A DNA stretch of 43,888 bases from Spirochaetota bacterium (lineage in GTDB: Bacteria; Spirochaetota; UBA4802; JAFGDQ01): contig JAXHTS010000075.1 in assembly GCA_034190085.1 (NCBI GenBank), positions 1-43,888 on the forward strand, read 5' to 3'. The notes beneath the pieces were generated by a model that had not been told where the DNA came from, did no database searches, and worked only from the letters and a program-made list of their open reading frames with translations. Positions 1-8,988 of this stretch are shown here, piece by piece. A program made the position numbers and the translations under genes. The stretch's first letter is position 1. Each line of letters starts with the position of its first letter.

Positions 1-80
1 CCGCACTGTGCCCCCTTCGTACCGCACTGTGCCCCCTTCGTACCGCACTTTACCCCCCTTCGTACCGCACTGTGCCCCCC
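1..80. repeat. Short GC-rich tandem repeat, about 21 bp unit
   Basis: Four head-to-tail copies begin at 1, 22, 43 and 65. The first two are identical 21-mers (ccgcactgtgccccc plus ttcgta). The third has 22 bases with tg to ta changes and one extra C. The fourth is cut off after the C-tract at 80. The array starts at the window edge, so more copies may lie to the left. C-rich composition stands out in an AT-rich genome. The plus-strand frame would read a PHCAPFV heptad, but it runs into unrelated sequence and a stop near 160, so I do not call a gene. There are no spacers, so it is not CRISPR. Confidence 0.85.
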
Positions 81-439
81 ATGGTTGCCTCATGCTAAGG
101 ATAGTCACCTAGAAATATCAAATATTGAACAAGGAATTTAGAATTATGAAGTGTTTTACTCTTTTCTTCGATATTCAATGTCCAAAAAACTATATATATT
201 CTAAAATCTGTCTTAAGTTAACACATACCGCCTCTCTCCCGTAGATAAATTAGCATAGGTTAGCCTTGGGATTAGGGGTTCTTTTCCTCAACATTTATTA
301 GGTGGAAGGCAAGCCCATTAAATAAAAAAGAATTAAAACGGAAAAATATCATTTTCCCCCTCAATTTATGTAATGCTGAACTTAATTAGTAGGCTCGAAG
401 GCCCCTTGGACCCTAGTCTACACTTGATCCACTTTCACA
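81..439. other. Intergenic region downstream of hemL
   Basis: AT-rich sequence between the tandem repeat and the hemL stop codon. I see no convincing ORF, RNA gene or clear terminator hairpin. It lies downstream of the minus-strand haem operon. Confidence 0.5.
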
Positions 440-1741
440 TTACCATATCTCATCAAGCGAATCAGATATAGCCTTTGCGGTTCTATTGATATCATCATCA
501 GAATGGGCTGTAGAAAGGAATCCTACCTCATATCCGGAGGGGGAAAGATATATTCCCCTCTTGAGCATGCTGTTATGAAATTTAGCGAACATCTGCATGT
601 TGGATTCCTTTATTTGATCAACGGTTTTTATTGAAGTAAGGGGTGTAAAGAGGATTGAGAATATTGATTCCAGTTGTAGGAAGAGAACTCTTCCGGCATA
701 TCTATTCAGAATTGGTTGTAATAGTTCTCTAAACCCTAGGGCCTTTTCGTTCAGAATTTTATATGCATTGAGTTTGTCGAGCCTCTTCAGCGTCTGGGTC
801 CCTGCTGCAAGGGCTATGGGATTTCCAGAGAGTGTACCAGCCTGATATACAGGGCCCTCTGGCGCCACCTTTGACATGATCTCCTTTGAGGCGCCATAAG
901 CGCCAACAGGGAGGCCCCCTCCTATAATCTTGCCTATTGTGGTTATATCTGGCTTAACGTTGAAGTATTCCTGTGCGCCGCCCCTTGACAACCTGAATCC
1001 GGTGATTACCTCATCAAATATTAATAACGCATTATATCGGTCACAGAGATCTCTTACCTCTTTCAGATATTCCTTTTCAGGCATGATAAGACCATAATTG
1101 CAGGGAACAGGCTCAATTATTATTGCTGCTACATTATCACCCTCTTTTTTAAGCGCGTCTTCGAGGATGTTTGAGTTGTTGAAGGGTGCAACAATTGTGT
1201 CCTTTACATTATCCCTGTTTACTCCCGCAGAATCCGGCGTTCCAAGGGTGGCCAGGCCTGAGCCTCCTGCCACAAGAAGATCGTCCGCGTGACCATGATA
1301 GCAGCCATCAAACTTGATAATCTTCTCCCTGCCTGTGTATCCCCTCGCTAGTCTGATGGCGCTCATTGTGGCCTCAGTTCCTGAATTTACAAATCTAATT
1401 TTCTCCATGGAGGGAAATCGTTCAACAACCATCTCTGCTATTTCCACTTCATAGCGATTAGGGGTTCCAAAACTTGTGCCATTCCTTGCAGCCTCAATGA
1501 TCGCATCTATCACATCGCTATCAGCATGACCGAGTATAAGCGGTCCCCATGACATGCAGTAGTCAATGTAATCATTACCATCCTCATCGAAGATATGAGA
1601 ACCGGAACCCGATCTTATGAAAAGCGGGGTTCCGCCAACGGATCTGAATGCCCGTACCGGGGAGTTTACACCCCCTGGCATAAGATTTATAGCTTTGTCA
1701 TATAATTCAATCGATCTTTCTATCGTCACATTTGTCTCCAT
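440..1741 (-). CDS. hemL: Glutamate-1-semialdehyde 2,1-aminomutase
   Basis: PLP enzyme that converts glutamate-1-semialdehyde into 5-aminolevulinate in the C5 tetrapyrrole pathway, in the cytosol. 433 aa, the usual family length. Visible landmarks are MPGGVNSPVRAF at about 21-32, the cofactor phosphate segment NSGTEA at 119-124, CYHGHAD around 147-153, the FDEVITGFR aspartate motif at 242-250, and the Schiff-base lysine K271 in TIGKIIGGGLPVGAYG. The start is ATG at 1741; the upstream SD is weak (gaag). It is the last gene of the hem operon, 79 bp after hemB. Confusion with other class III aminotransferases is unlikely given the full GSAM signature. Glutamyl-tRNA reductase (hemA), which makes its substrate, is not in the window. 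Confidence 0.96.
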   Translation of the reverse strand: METNVTIERSIELYDKAINLMPGGVNSPVRAFRSVGGTPLFIRSGSGSHIFDEDGNDYIDYCMSWGPLILGHADSDVIDAIIEAARNGTSFGTPNRYEVEIAEMVVERFPSMEKIRFVNSGTEATMSAIRLARGYTGREKIIKFDGCYHGHADDLLVAGGSGLATLGTPDSAGVNRDNVKDTIVAPFNNSNILEDALKKEGDNVAAIIIEPVPCNYGLIMPEKEYLKEVRDLCDRYNALLIFDEVITGFRLSRGGAQEYFNVKPDITTIGKIIGGGLPVGAYGASKEIMSKVAPEGPVYQAGTLSGNPIALAAGTQTLKRLDKLNAYKILNEKALGFRELLQPILNRYAGRVLFLQLESIFSILFTPLTSIKTVDQIKESNMQMFAKFHNSMLKRGIYLSPSGYEVGFLSTAHSDDDINRTAKAISDSLDEIW

Positions 1742-1820
1742 TGCTTATTTCTTCATAATACATGATGTCGGTCTCGGGCTGTGATCAGACCCTGCTGATA
1801 TGAAATTTGGCCATTGCGAC

Positions 1821-2792
1821 TTACAACCAGCCCTCTTTAACTATATCCCTTGTATGATATGATATTACCATATCCGCGCCTGCCCTGAATATTGCTGTGA
1901 GGATCTCTATTACCATCATCCTCTCATCAACATAGCCCAACCTCGAGGCTGCCTTTACCATTGAGTATTCACCACTGACATTATAGGCGCAAAGTGGGAC
2001 ATTGACTATCTCCCTGGCCCTTTTGATAATGTCCAGATAGGCTAAGGCTGGTTTTACCATTACAATGTCTGCGCCCTCATCTATATCGAGCATTATCTCC
2101 TTCTCTGCCTCAAGTGAATTTCTGAAATCCATCTGATAGCTTCTCCTATCCCCAAACTGTGGCGCGCTGTCAGCAGCGTCCCTGAAGGGCCCGTAGAATG
2201 CGGAGGAGTATTTTGCGGCATAGGAGAGAATAGGCACTGAGTTATAGCCCTTCTCATCAAGGACCTCCCTAATGGCTCCAACCCTCCCATCCATCATATC
2301 CGAGGGGGCCACAATATCTGCCCCTGCGGTAGCGTGTGAAAGGGCTGTCTTTGCTAGTAGTTCAAGGGTGGGATCATTCAATATCCTTCCGTCTTCAACG
2401 ATTCCGCAATGACCATGGCTTGTATATTCACAAAGGCAGACATCAGTGACAATACAGATCTCAGGGATATTCCTTTTGATATCCCTAATCGCTCTTTGAA
2501 CTATACCCTCTTCATCGTAAGCCTGTGTTGCCCTATCATCCTTGGTCTCGGGTATCCCAAACAAGATGACTGTCTTAACGCCATGGCTGTAATCACTCTC
2601 AACATCCCTGATTAAGTTATCGATGGATAGCCGCTCAATCCCGGGCATGGATTTGATCTCTTCTCGCAGATTGCCCCCCTCGACTACGAAATAGGGAAAT
2701 ATCAATTTATTCTTATCTAATTGTGTCTCTGCAACGAGATCTCGAATTATTTGACTATTTCTGATCCTTCTTGGTCTGAAAATGGGTTCCAT
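1821..2792 (-). CDS. hemB: Delta-aminolevulinic acid dehydratase (porphobilinogen synthase)
   Basis: Condenses two 5-aminolevulinates to porphobilinogen. 323 aa from ATG at 2792. An upstream in-frame ATG at 2918 would add 42 unfamily-like residues and run into the previous gene; the start at 2792 has a GGAG seven bases upstream and begins the normal family N-terminus (EPIFRPRRIR). In this numbering the two active-site lysines are K194 (AAKYSSAFYGPFR) and K247 (MVKPAL). The zinc-type triad C119/C121/C129 sits in VCLCEYTSHGHCG, so this is the cysteine-rich Zn-dependent form, not the aspartate-rich Mg form. Follows the cobA-hemD fusion by 70 bp. Confidence 0.96.
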   Translation of the reverse strand: MEPIFRPRRIRNSQIIRDLVAETQLDKNKLIFPYFVVEGGNLREEIKSMPGIERLSIDNLIRDVESDYSHGVKTVILFGIPETKDDRATQAYDEEGIVQRAIRDIKRNIPEICIVTDVCLCEYTSHGHCGIVEDGRILNDPTLELLAKTALSHATAGADIVAPSDMMDGRVGAIREVLDEKGYNSVPILSYAAKYSSAFYGPFRDAADSAPQFGDRRSYQMDFRNSLEAEKEIMLDIDEGADIVMVKPALAYLDIIKRAREIVNVPLCAYNVSGEYSMVKAASRLGYVDERMMVIEILTAIFRAGADMVISYHTRDIVKEGWL

Positions 2793-2862
2793 TGTCGCTC
2801 CGAATTGATCTGATATCCTGCCGCAAAGTAGCTTGAGTTTGGCAATGCGCGGATAATGAGAT

Positions 2863-4365
2863 TTATAACGCTTTATTCCCTCTCCTCCACTCCACAATTG
2901 CCTCAACCAAACCATCAATGGTATATTCAGAGGCTATGATGTCAGGTGTATGTCCCTTCTTCTTTACTGCATCAGCGGTGATGGGACCAATGCATGCTGT
3001 TGCCGAATCTGTGTCTTTTATTATTGTAAAAAAATTTCTGGCTGTTGATGAGCTGGTAAAGGTTATCAGGCCTGCTGATTTTATCTCCTCCCTAATCGGA
3101 TCAGGGATACTCCCCGGAATAATAGTATCATATATATGTATTCTATCAACCCTGGCTCCGAGTTTGATGAGTCCATCCTTCAAAGTCTCTCTTGCCTCTT
3201 GAGCGCAGGGGAGCAGTATGTTGGCTCCATCTACACCGATTCGTTTCATCTCCTCAATTATCTCCTCTGCAACGTATTCAGAGGGGACCATATCCGGTTT
3301 AATTGATCTTTTCATCAACTCCTTTGCTGTTGCTGGTCCAATGGCGGCCACCCTAGCGGGGAAGAGACTCCTGGCATCCTTTGACATATTTTCAAGTGTT
3401 TTAAAAAATATCTTCACTGCATTTTGAGAGGTGAAGATTATCCAATTATAGTTTTCAATGTTTTCAATTGCGCTTCTCAGGGCGCTTAGATCCGACTTCT
3501 CTACTATCTCAATGGTCGGAAACTCAATGACCCCTGCCCCAAGGGCTAAAAGCTTTTCTGAAAGAATGGATGCCTGCTCTCTCGTTCTTGTAACAACAAT
3601 ATCTATGCCGAAGAGGGGAAGATTATCGAACCACTTGAGTCTGTCTCTCAGAAGAACTACGCCGCCAATGATAATTATGGCAGGGGCTCTAATCCCCTTA
3701 TCGCCGGCGATCTTTACAATATTCTTCAGAGTGCCTGTGACAACCCTCTGTCTTGGCGTAGTACCCCAGGATATTATTCCTATTGGGGTCTCCTCAGGAA
3801 AATTTTTAGAATTGATCAATTGATCCGTTATATAATCCAAATTTTTCATTCCCATTAGGAAGACAAATGTCTTATTCCCGTCATATTCCGGGAGATTTAT
3901 GCTCTCTTCAGGTGGAGCATCCCCCCTTCTGTGTCCTGTAATCACCTCAAAGGAGTTGGCATAATCCCTGTGTGTGAGCGGAATTCCAGCATAAGCGGGT
4001 GCGGAATAAAAAGAAGATATTCCAGGTATGACGCTGTAAGTAATCCCATTCTCAACAAGCTCTTCTGCCTCTTCGCCCCCCCTGCCAAAGATGAATGAAT
4101 CGCCCCCCTTTAACCTGGCGACCCTTTTCCCATCCTTTGCCTTTAGTATTAATAATTGGTTAATTTCATCTTGGGGAAGGGTGTGGTCGCTTCCCTTTTT
4201 CCCAACGTATATCTTTTCACAGTCCATTCCCTGAATGATATCAGAATTGGAAAGAAAGTCATAGATTATACAATCTACGTTGGCTAAAACATTTAACGCC
4301 TTTTGTGTAATAAGACCAGGATCCCCTGGCCCAGCTCCAATTAGATAAACATGTCCTCTCTTCAT
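2863..4365 (-). CDS. cobA-hemD: Uroporphyrinogen-III C-methyltransferase / uroporphyrinogen-III synthase fusion (CobA-HemD)
   Basis: Two-domain enzyme of 500 aa. Residues 1 to about 245 are a SUMT domain with the SAM-binding GAGPGDPGLIT at 10-20, RLKGGDSFIFGRGGEE, a GIPLTHRDYANSFEVITGH segment and a PAIIIIGGVV end. It methylates uroporphyrinogen III to precorrin-2, the branch to sirohaem and cobalamin. Residues about 255-495 are a HemD domain (VVTRTREQASILSEKL, IIFTSQNAVKIFF, AIGPATAKEL, LITFTSSSTARNFF) that closes hydroxymethylbilane to uroporphyrinogen III. The ATG at 4363-4365 overlaps the hemC stop in an ATGA, implying translational coupling. Fusions of this kind are known in several anaerobic lineages. 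Using one polypeptide joins ring closure to the methylation branch. Confidence 0.94.
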   Translation of the reverse strand: MKRGHVYLIGAGPGDPGLITQKALNVLANVDCIIYDFLSNSDIIQGMDCEKIYVGKKGSDHTLPQDEINQLLILKAKDGKRVARLKGGDSFIFGRGGEEAEELVENGITYSVIPGISSFYSAPAYAGIPLTHRDYANSFEVITGHRRGDAPPEESINLPEYDGNKTFVFLMGMKNLDYITDQLINSKNFPEETPIGIISWGTTPRQRVVTGTLKNIVKIAGDKGIRAPAIIIIGGVVLLRDRLKWFDNLPLFGIDIVVTRTREQASILSEKLLALGAGVIEFPTIEIVEKSDLSALRSAIENIENYNWIIFTSQNAVKIFFKTLENMSKDARSLFPARVAAIGPATAKELMKRSIKPDMVPSEYVAEEIIEEMKRIGVDGANILLPCAQEARETLKDGLIKLGARVDRIHIYDTIIPGSIPDPIREEIKSAGLITFTSSSTARNFFTIIKDTDSATACIGPITADAVKKKGHTPDIIASEYTIDGLVEAIVEWRRGNKAL

Positions 4366-5261
4366 ATCAGATCATCCGCCCCTTCTCTTTTCAATAGAAT
4401 AGCTAACTCCTCGCCAAGCTTTTCAGGTTCTTCGCCCACCACTGTTTTTCTTATAGAGATATCACCATCAATAGAAGTAATAACCCCTGATAGGTGTATC
4501 TTTCCCTTTTCAATATAGGCCAGGGTGCCCAATGGGATGTGGCAGCCTCCGCCAAAGTGCTGTAAAAAACATCTCTCAGCCTTGACAGATAGTTCGGTTT
4601 CTTTGTGGTTAAATTTTTTTAAAATCTTTTCGAGCTCATCATTGTCGTCTCTAATCTGAATGGCAAGAGCGCCCTGAGCAGGGGCCGGCAAAAAGAAGCT
4701 GTAGGGGAGAGTGAGAACCTGTAAGTCCGACATATCAATGCTTAGTCTCTTCAAGCCGGCCTTTGCCAAAACAATAGCATCAAATTTGCTCTCTCTTAAT
4801 CTCTTGACCCTGGTTGGCACGTTCCCTCTGAGCGGTTGTATATTAAGGGAAGTCATCGCACTCTTTAGCTGAGCCATCCGTCGTATGGAGCTTGTCCCAA
4901 CTATCGCGCCATCCTTCAGGGGTATAAAGTGATTATCATTGTAGCATTCCTCTCTGATTAATAAAACATCCGAGGGATCTTCTCTTTTCGTTGTAGTGAC
5001 TATCTTTAAACCAGGGACATCATCAGTTGGCAAATCCTTCATTGAATGTACTGCTATGTCGATCATATTATTTAACAGCGCCTCTTCGATCTCCTTTGTG
5101 AAAAAGCCCTTGCCTTCCATTTTCTCAAATGATACGCTTTGGATTCTGTCACCCTTTGTCTTAATTATTTTAATCTCTGATTTATCCCTGCCTATTAAGT
5201 CGGCGACATGATTTGCCTGCCATAGAGCTAAGTCACTTCCTCTTGTACCAATCCTTAACAT
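4362..5261 (-). CDS. hemC: Hydroxymethylbilane synthase (porphobilinogen deaminase)
   Basis: Polymerises four porphobilinogens into hydroxymethylbilane on a dipyrromethane cofactor. 299 aa from ATG at 5261; a TTG two codons upstream (5267) is also possible, and neither has a strong SD. The start RIGTRGSDLALWQ matches the family N-terminus. Other landmarks are AVHSMKDLP, the arginine-rich GTSSIRRMAQL, LRGNVPTRVKRL, PAPAQGALAIQ and the cofactor cysteine C240 in GGGCHIPLG. It is the promoter-proximal gene of the hemC / cobA-hemD / hemB / hemL operon and is divergent from the methyltransferase gene at 5461. Confidence 0.95.
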   Translation of the reverse strand: MLRIGTRGSDLALWQANHVADLIGRDKSEIKIIKTKGDRIQSVSFEKMEGKGFFTKEIEEALLNNMIDIAVHSMKDLPTDDVPGLKIVTTTKREDPSDVLLIREECYNDNHFIPLKDGAIVGTSSIRRMAQLKSAMTSLNIQPLRGNVPTRVKRLRESKFDAIVLAKAGLKRLSIDMSDLQVLTLPYSFFLPAPAQGALAIQIRDDNDELEKILKKFNHKETELSVKAERCFLQHFGGGCHIPLGTLAYIEKGKIHLSGVITSIDGDISIRKTVVGEEPEKLGEELAILLKREGADDLI

Positions 5262-5354
5262 AATCAAAATAATAAATCAGGATGCTATAATATCAAATGT
5301 TTTTTATAATAGGTTGAAATAATATTAATATAGGTTTTCACTTAAGGGAGAATG

Positions 5355-5375
5355 ATAATTGTTGACAACAATTAT
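5355..5375. promoter_or_regulatory. Perfect 21-bp palindrome, likely operator, overlapping a TTGACA
   Basis: Ten-base arms ATAATTGTTG and CAACAATTAT flank a single central A at 5365. A sigma-70-like TTGACA (5362-5367) is embedded; I see no good -10 at standard distance on the plus strand, so promoter direction is unresolved. The site lies in the 199-bp divergent region between hemC (minus) and the RNA methyltransferase (plus), where an operator could control either or both. The regulator is unknown; the sequence is not a textbook Fur, PerR or CIRCE box. Confidence 0.55.
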
Positions 5376-5460
5376 TTTATTCTATTGGGTTTAATATCAT
5401 TAACCGAGTTCCTAATATTATTTTATAAGGTGTCAGATACAAAAGTGATAAAGTTGGCTT

Positions 5461-6603
5461 ATGAATAAAAAGAAAGCAAAGCTTATTAGTGATCTTGCCA
5501 GGGAGTACAGGGATAAGGATATTACCCCAAATTGTCAGCACTTTGGAGAGTGCGGTGGGTGCATGTTTCAGGATATTCAATATGAAGATCAGCTTATCCT
5601 AAAGAAGAGGTATCTCAATATTATACTTGAAGGGGTTTGCGCTGTGGAAGAGGTCCTTCCATCAATCCCTTATGAATATAGAAACAGGATGGATTTAGTA
5701 ACCGCCTTTAGGAGGGTGGGTCTTAGAAGACGTGGCGATTACAGAGAGGTCGTGGATATTGACTCGTGCAAAATAATGCAGCCGGGATCGTCTGAGATTT
5801 TTTCTAAGGTAAAACCATTTCTTTGTGATGTGGAGGATTACGATTATCTGAAACATAGTGGATATCTCCGATACATCGTGCTGCGAGAGGGTGGGTTCAG
5901 TGGTCAAGTTATGGTGAATTTTGTTGTTTCCGAGAGGGAGAATAGGCTTGCGCATCCTATTGAGAATATAATTGATGAAGTTGATTCAATTTCTATCATC
6001 CTCAATGATGGAAGGGCTGATTTAAGCTTTGGAGAGATACTAGAGGATATTAAGGGTGGATATATTGAAGATTTTTTTGGGGACATAAAATTCAGGATAA
6101 CACCTAATTCATTTTTCCAATCCAATTCAAGGGTAGCCCTTGAGATATATAAGTTGATACGAGAGGATGTAATAGGGAAGACGCTCGATCTATATTCGGG
6201 AGTTGGAAGCATCTCCCTCTATGTGGCTGAGGGGGTTGGAGATATTACTGGGGTTGAGTTGTCATCAGAGGCGATAAGGGTTGCGAATATTAATAGAATC
6301 AATAATAATATTGATAACGTCAGATTTGTCTGTGATGATGCCCTTAAATTCCTTAGGAATGTGAATGAAAGATATGATACCATAATCCTGGATCCGCCAA
6401 GATCAGGTATCAATCCAAGGATGGTAAAATATTTAAATATGTTATCTCCCGATAAGATCATATACCTTTCCTGTAATCCCGATTCATTTAAGAATGATTT
6501 TCAGGCCCTGGGATCATATTCGATTGAAAAGTTTTATGCCTTTGATATGTTCCCCCAAACCCCACATATTGAAACCCTTGGGATATTGAAGAGAATGGGG
6601 TGA
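5461..6603 (+). CDS. RNA (uracil-5-)-methyltransferase of the RlmD/TrmA family, without TRAM domain
   Basis: SAM-dependent m5U methyltransferase, 380 aa. Iron-sulfur cysteines C25, C31 and C34 (CQHFGECGGC) and C103 (DSCKIM) match the RumA/RlmD 4Fe-4S pattern. The SAM fold follows: FFQSN at 218-222, LDLYSGVGSISLYVAEG at 242-258, GVELS at 264-268, DPPRSG at 311-316, and the catalytic nucleophile C338 in YLSCNP. The C-terminal HIETLG carries the expected general-base glutamate. The protein begins only 24 residues before the cluster, so the usual N-terminal TRAM RNA-binding domain is absent; an in-frame stop at 5449 shows it is not hidden upstream. The target (23S U1939, U747 or tRNA U54) cannot be told from sequence alone. 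Confidence 0.88.
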   Translation: MNKKKAKLISDLAREYRDKDITPNCQHFGECGGCMFQDIQYEDQLILKKRYLNIILEGVCAVEEVLPSIPYEYRNRMDLVTAFRRVGLRRRGDYREVVDIDSCKIMQPGSSEIFSKVKPFLCDVEDYDYLKHSGYLRYIVLREGGFSGQVMVNFVVSERENRLAHPIENIIDEVDSISIILNDGRADLSFGEILEDIKGGYIEDFFGDIKFRITPNSFFQSNSRVALEIYKLIREDVIGKTLDLYSGVGSISLYVAEGVGDITGVELSSEAIRVANINRINNNIDNVRFVCDDALKFLRNVNERYDTIILDPPRSGINPRMVKYLNMLSPDKIIYLSCNPDSFKNDFQALGSYSIEKFYAFDMFPQTPHIETLGILKRMG

Positions 6604-6687
6604 TTGATAGCGGCAGGATTGTTTTGCTATATGTTGAAGAGAGTCCTCACACCTGAGCGCCAATTATAACAGTTGATATGTTAGGTT

Positions 6688-7866
6688 TTAGGCCTCCCTA
6701 AAATCATTATACCTGAACATTGAGTATAGGCTTACTATTAAAAATATCAATAGTATAATGAATAGATATCTATGATCAAAATTTAGCATAAATCCGCTTA
6801 AGAATCCACCAGCGCTAAATCCCATAAATTGAGAAGAATTCAGGATACCCATCACAGTTCCATTGAGTTGAGTGTTGGGATGTTTTGAAACAGCAGCCGG
6901 CAATACAGGAGAGAGAATAGAGTGACCTGAATAGAATATAATAAATGAGAGGATATATGAGAATAGACTGTTAAAGAATATTGGAATAATGCTCCCGATT
7001 ATAGTAAAAAGGATTGCTGTTATGGCAACCCTAATGATGCCTATTTCATCTGCCTTTTGCCCGAAATAGAACATAAAGCTGGTGCCAATGATTGAGATAG
7101 GGACGTAAAGCTTCCACATTTGTGTAATCTCCATTTTGTCTTTAATAAGGATTGGCAGGGTAAAAAAAATGCTAATATGCACGAGACTGCCAATAAAACC
7201 CAATAGATTCAATCTGATTAAATCACGATTCCTTAATATGGAGGATAAGCTATCCTTTCGGATTCTAATGTGGAAATTGTAATTTACATCATAGCCTTGA
7301 TTATTCATGAAGAGTAGAATATAGATAATCGAGATGGATATAAGGGCGGCACAAAGGTAAAAGAGATGTGGAATCCCAATTTTGCCGGCAATAATAGGGC
7401 TGGTAGTAAATCCAATAATTACTGCTATACCGATACCGAGGGCTACATATGTGAGAGCTGATGTTCTTCGATTTTTGTCTATACCATCGGTTAACCATGC
7501 CATTGTTACCCCTGAAAAAGCGCCAGATCCTGTTATAAAACGGGCGAAGATGAGATGGTATATGTTTTTGGAAAGTCCGGATAAAATTGATCCAATAAAG
7601 AAGATTGATAGGCCCAGGATTGCTATTTGTTTCCGCCCACATCTGTCACTCAATCTTCCCATTGGGATCTGAAGAAGGGTTTGCGATATGCCGAATATCC
7701 CAACAGCTATTCCTGATAATGCTTCAGTTGTATAGGGTATCTCTGTGGCGTATATGGATAAAAAGGGGATGATTAAAGAAACCCCCAGCGTTCTCATCGA
7801 AGCAATAAAGCCTATGCCGAATATAAGCTTCTTTTCATTTATATTGAAATTAGAATGATTTTCCAT
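6688..7866 (-). CDS. Major facilitator superfamily transporter
   Basis: 392-aa inner-membrane protein with about 12 hydrophobic segments. The MFS motif A appears after TM2 as GRLSDRCGRKQIA, and a motif-C-like GSGAFSGVTMAWLTDG follows TM4/5. This resembles drug/H+ antiporters of the DHA1 group, but the substrate cannot be assigned. It converges with the methyltransferase gene (84 bp between stops) and lies about 110 bp downstream of the AAA ATPase gene on the same strand, so readthrough from that operon is possible. No domain fusion or truncation. Confidence 0.85.
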   Translation of the reverse strand: MENHSNFNINEKKLIFGIGFIASMRTLGVSLIIPFLSIYATEIPYTTEALSGIAVGIFGISQTLLQIPMGRLSDRCGRKQIAILGLSIFFIGSILSGLSKNIYHLIFARFITGSGAFSGVTMAWLTDGIDKNRRTSALTYVALGIGIAVIIGFTTSPIIAGKIGIPHLFYLCAALISISIIYILLFMNNQGYDVNYNFHIRIRKDSLSSILRNRDLIRLNLLGFIGSLVHISIFFTLPILIKDKMEITQMWKLYVPISIIGTSFMFYFGQKADEIGIIRVAITAILFTIIGSIIPIFFNSLFSYILSFIIFYSGHSILSPVLPAAVSKHPNTQLNGTVMGILNSSQFMGFSAGGFLSGFMLNFDHRYLFIILLIFLIVSLYSMFRYNDFREA

Positions 7867-7976
7867 TGATTTAGATCAACCAATCATATGTGGCATGATC
7901 TATTATGGTTGTAAAGGATATTCCTGGGTTTGTAAAGCACTTTCTTTTCGAGGTTAAATCTGATGTAGATATAGGA

Positions 7977-8828
7977 TTAAATCACATATCGTCCATATTG
8001 TGATAAATCTACATTTGCGTCTCCTGTTTCAACGTGTACAGAGAGAAGCAGTGACTCGAGCACATTCATTGATATTTGAAGACTATAAATGATGGCCTCA
8101 CGTAAAGTCGCCCCAGTGGACATTAGCTCAGCGATCATCAAACTATGCCGTATGGAAATGCTTATGTCTAACTGCTCATTATTCCTGAGTTTGTTGACTA
8201 CGTTTAGAATTTGATCAGCAAGTGCCGGATCTATTCCTGTTTTAGCAGTCAATACCTCTTTTTCAACATCCTTAGGAAGATACTCAAGATGTAAACGATA
8301 GAATCTATCCATAAGGGCGGCATCTACTTCATCAGTACCGGTAAATTCCTCACCTTCATTCATTGTAGCGAAGAAGATGACTCCCGGGACTACCTCAACA
8401 AGACCTAGTTCATCAATCCAGATAGATCTATCTTCGGATAATACAGAGAATAATTCGTTTAATGCATGGGGTGTTTCTGACCTGTTTATCTCTTCTAAAT
8501 GGATTATGCATCTTGGGGTTTGAATCGCCTGAGGAAATAGGAAGCTTTGGAAATAGGTTTCGCCCTCTCTCAATCTTTGTTGCCCAAAGAGCTGCCCTGA
8601 TTCTACCAGGAGCCCCACCTGGAAGGTCGCCATTGGTCGATTGTAATTGTTTGCGAACTGTCTTACTAAAGAAGATTTTCCACAACCCTGATTTCCCGTA
8701 ATTAGAATATTAATTGGATGCCTTTCTGATAATTTTTCCAATCTGTCTAAATTTAAGATGTCCTCTTTCTTTGCAAAAAAATTAGGATCAGCTTTAGGCA
8801 CCTTCAGTTGTTGTTTAACCTGTATCAT
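7977..8828 (-). CDS. MoxR/CbbQ-type AAA+ ATPase
   Basis: 283-aa AAA_5-family ATPase. The Walker A is GNQGCGKSS (residues 45-53, K51), Walker B ends in CIIHLEEIN with E112/E113, sensor 1 is in FFATMNE, and the arginine-finger region is AALMDRFYRLHLEYLP. A short helical lid follows. Such ATPases (MoxR, CbbQ, NorQ, CoxD) remodel or insert metal into partner enzymes, typically with a VWA-domain partner. No VWA gene lies nearby. Third gene of the set with the MoaD-like and 173-aa proteins, 160 bp after the latter. The client is unknown. Confidence 0.85.
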   Translation of the reverse strand: MIQVKQQLKVPKADPNFFAKKEDILNLDRLEKLSERHPINILITGNQGCGKSSLVRQFANNYNRPMATFQVGLLVESGQLFGQQRLREGETYFQSFLFPQAIQTPRCIIHLEEINRSETPHALNELFSVLSEDRSIWIDELGLVEVVPGVIFFATMNEGEEFTGTDEVDAALMDRFYRLHLEYLPKDVEKEVLTAKTGIDPALADQILNVVNKLRNNEQLDISISIRHSLMIAELMSTGATLREAIIYSLQISMNVLESLLLSVHVETGDANVDLSQYGRYVI

Positions 8829-8988
8829 TGTAAACTCCCAATCGTTGGTTAAGTAGTCTTTCCTATAAAAAATAGGATTGTAAATATAACATCTTGCTAC
8901 ATTTGGGGAAAATAATATATAATTTTACACACCTTTGTTAATCGAGTAAAATTCAGGTAAAATTTTTTTGATTAAATTAGATCGATAA

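Noticed and set aside
1-80. CRISPR array
   Set aside because: Units are directly adjacent with no unique spacers and no cas genes nearby.
1098-1292. Plus-strand ORF inside hemL
   Set aside because: Shadow of the hemL coding frame.
2793-2918. N-terminal extension of hemB to an ATG at 2918
   Set aside because: It overlaps the coding end of the cobA-hemD gene, has no family similarity, and the ATG at 2792 has a proper GGAG.
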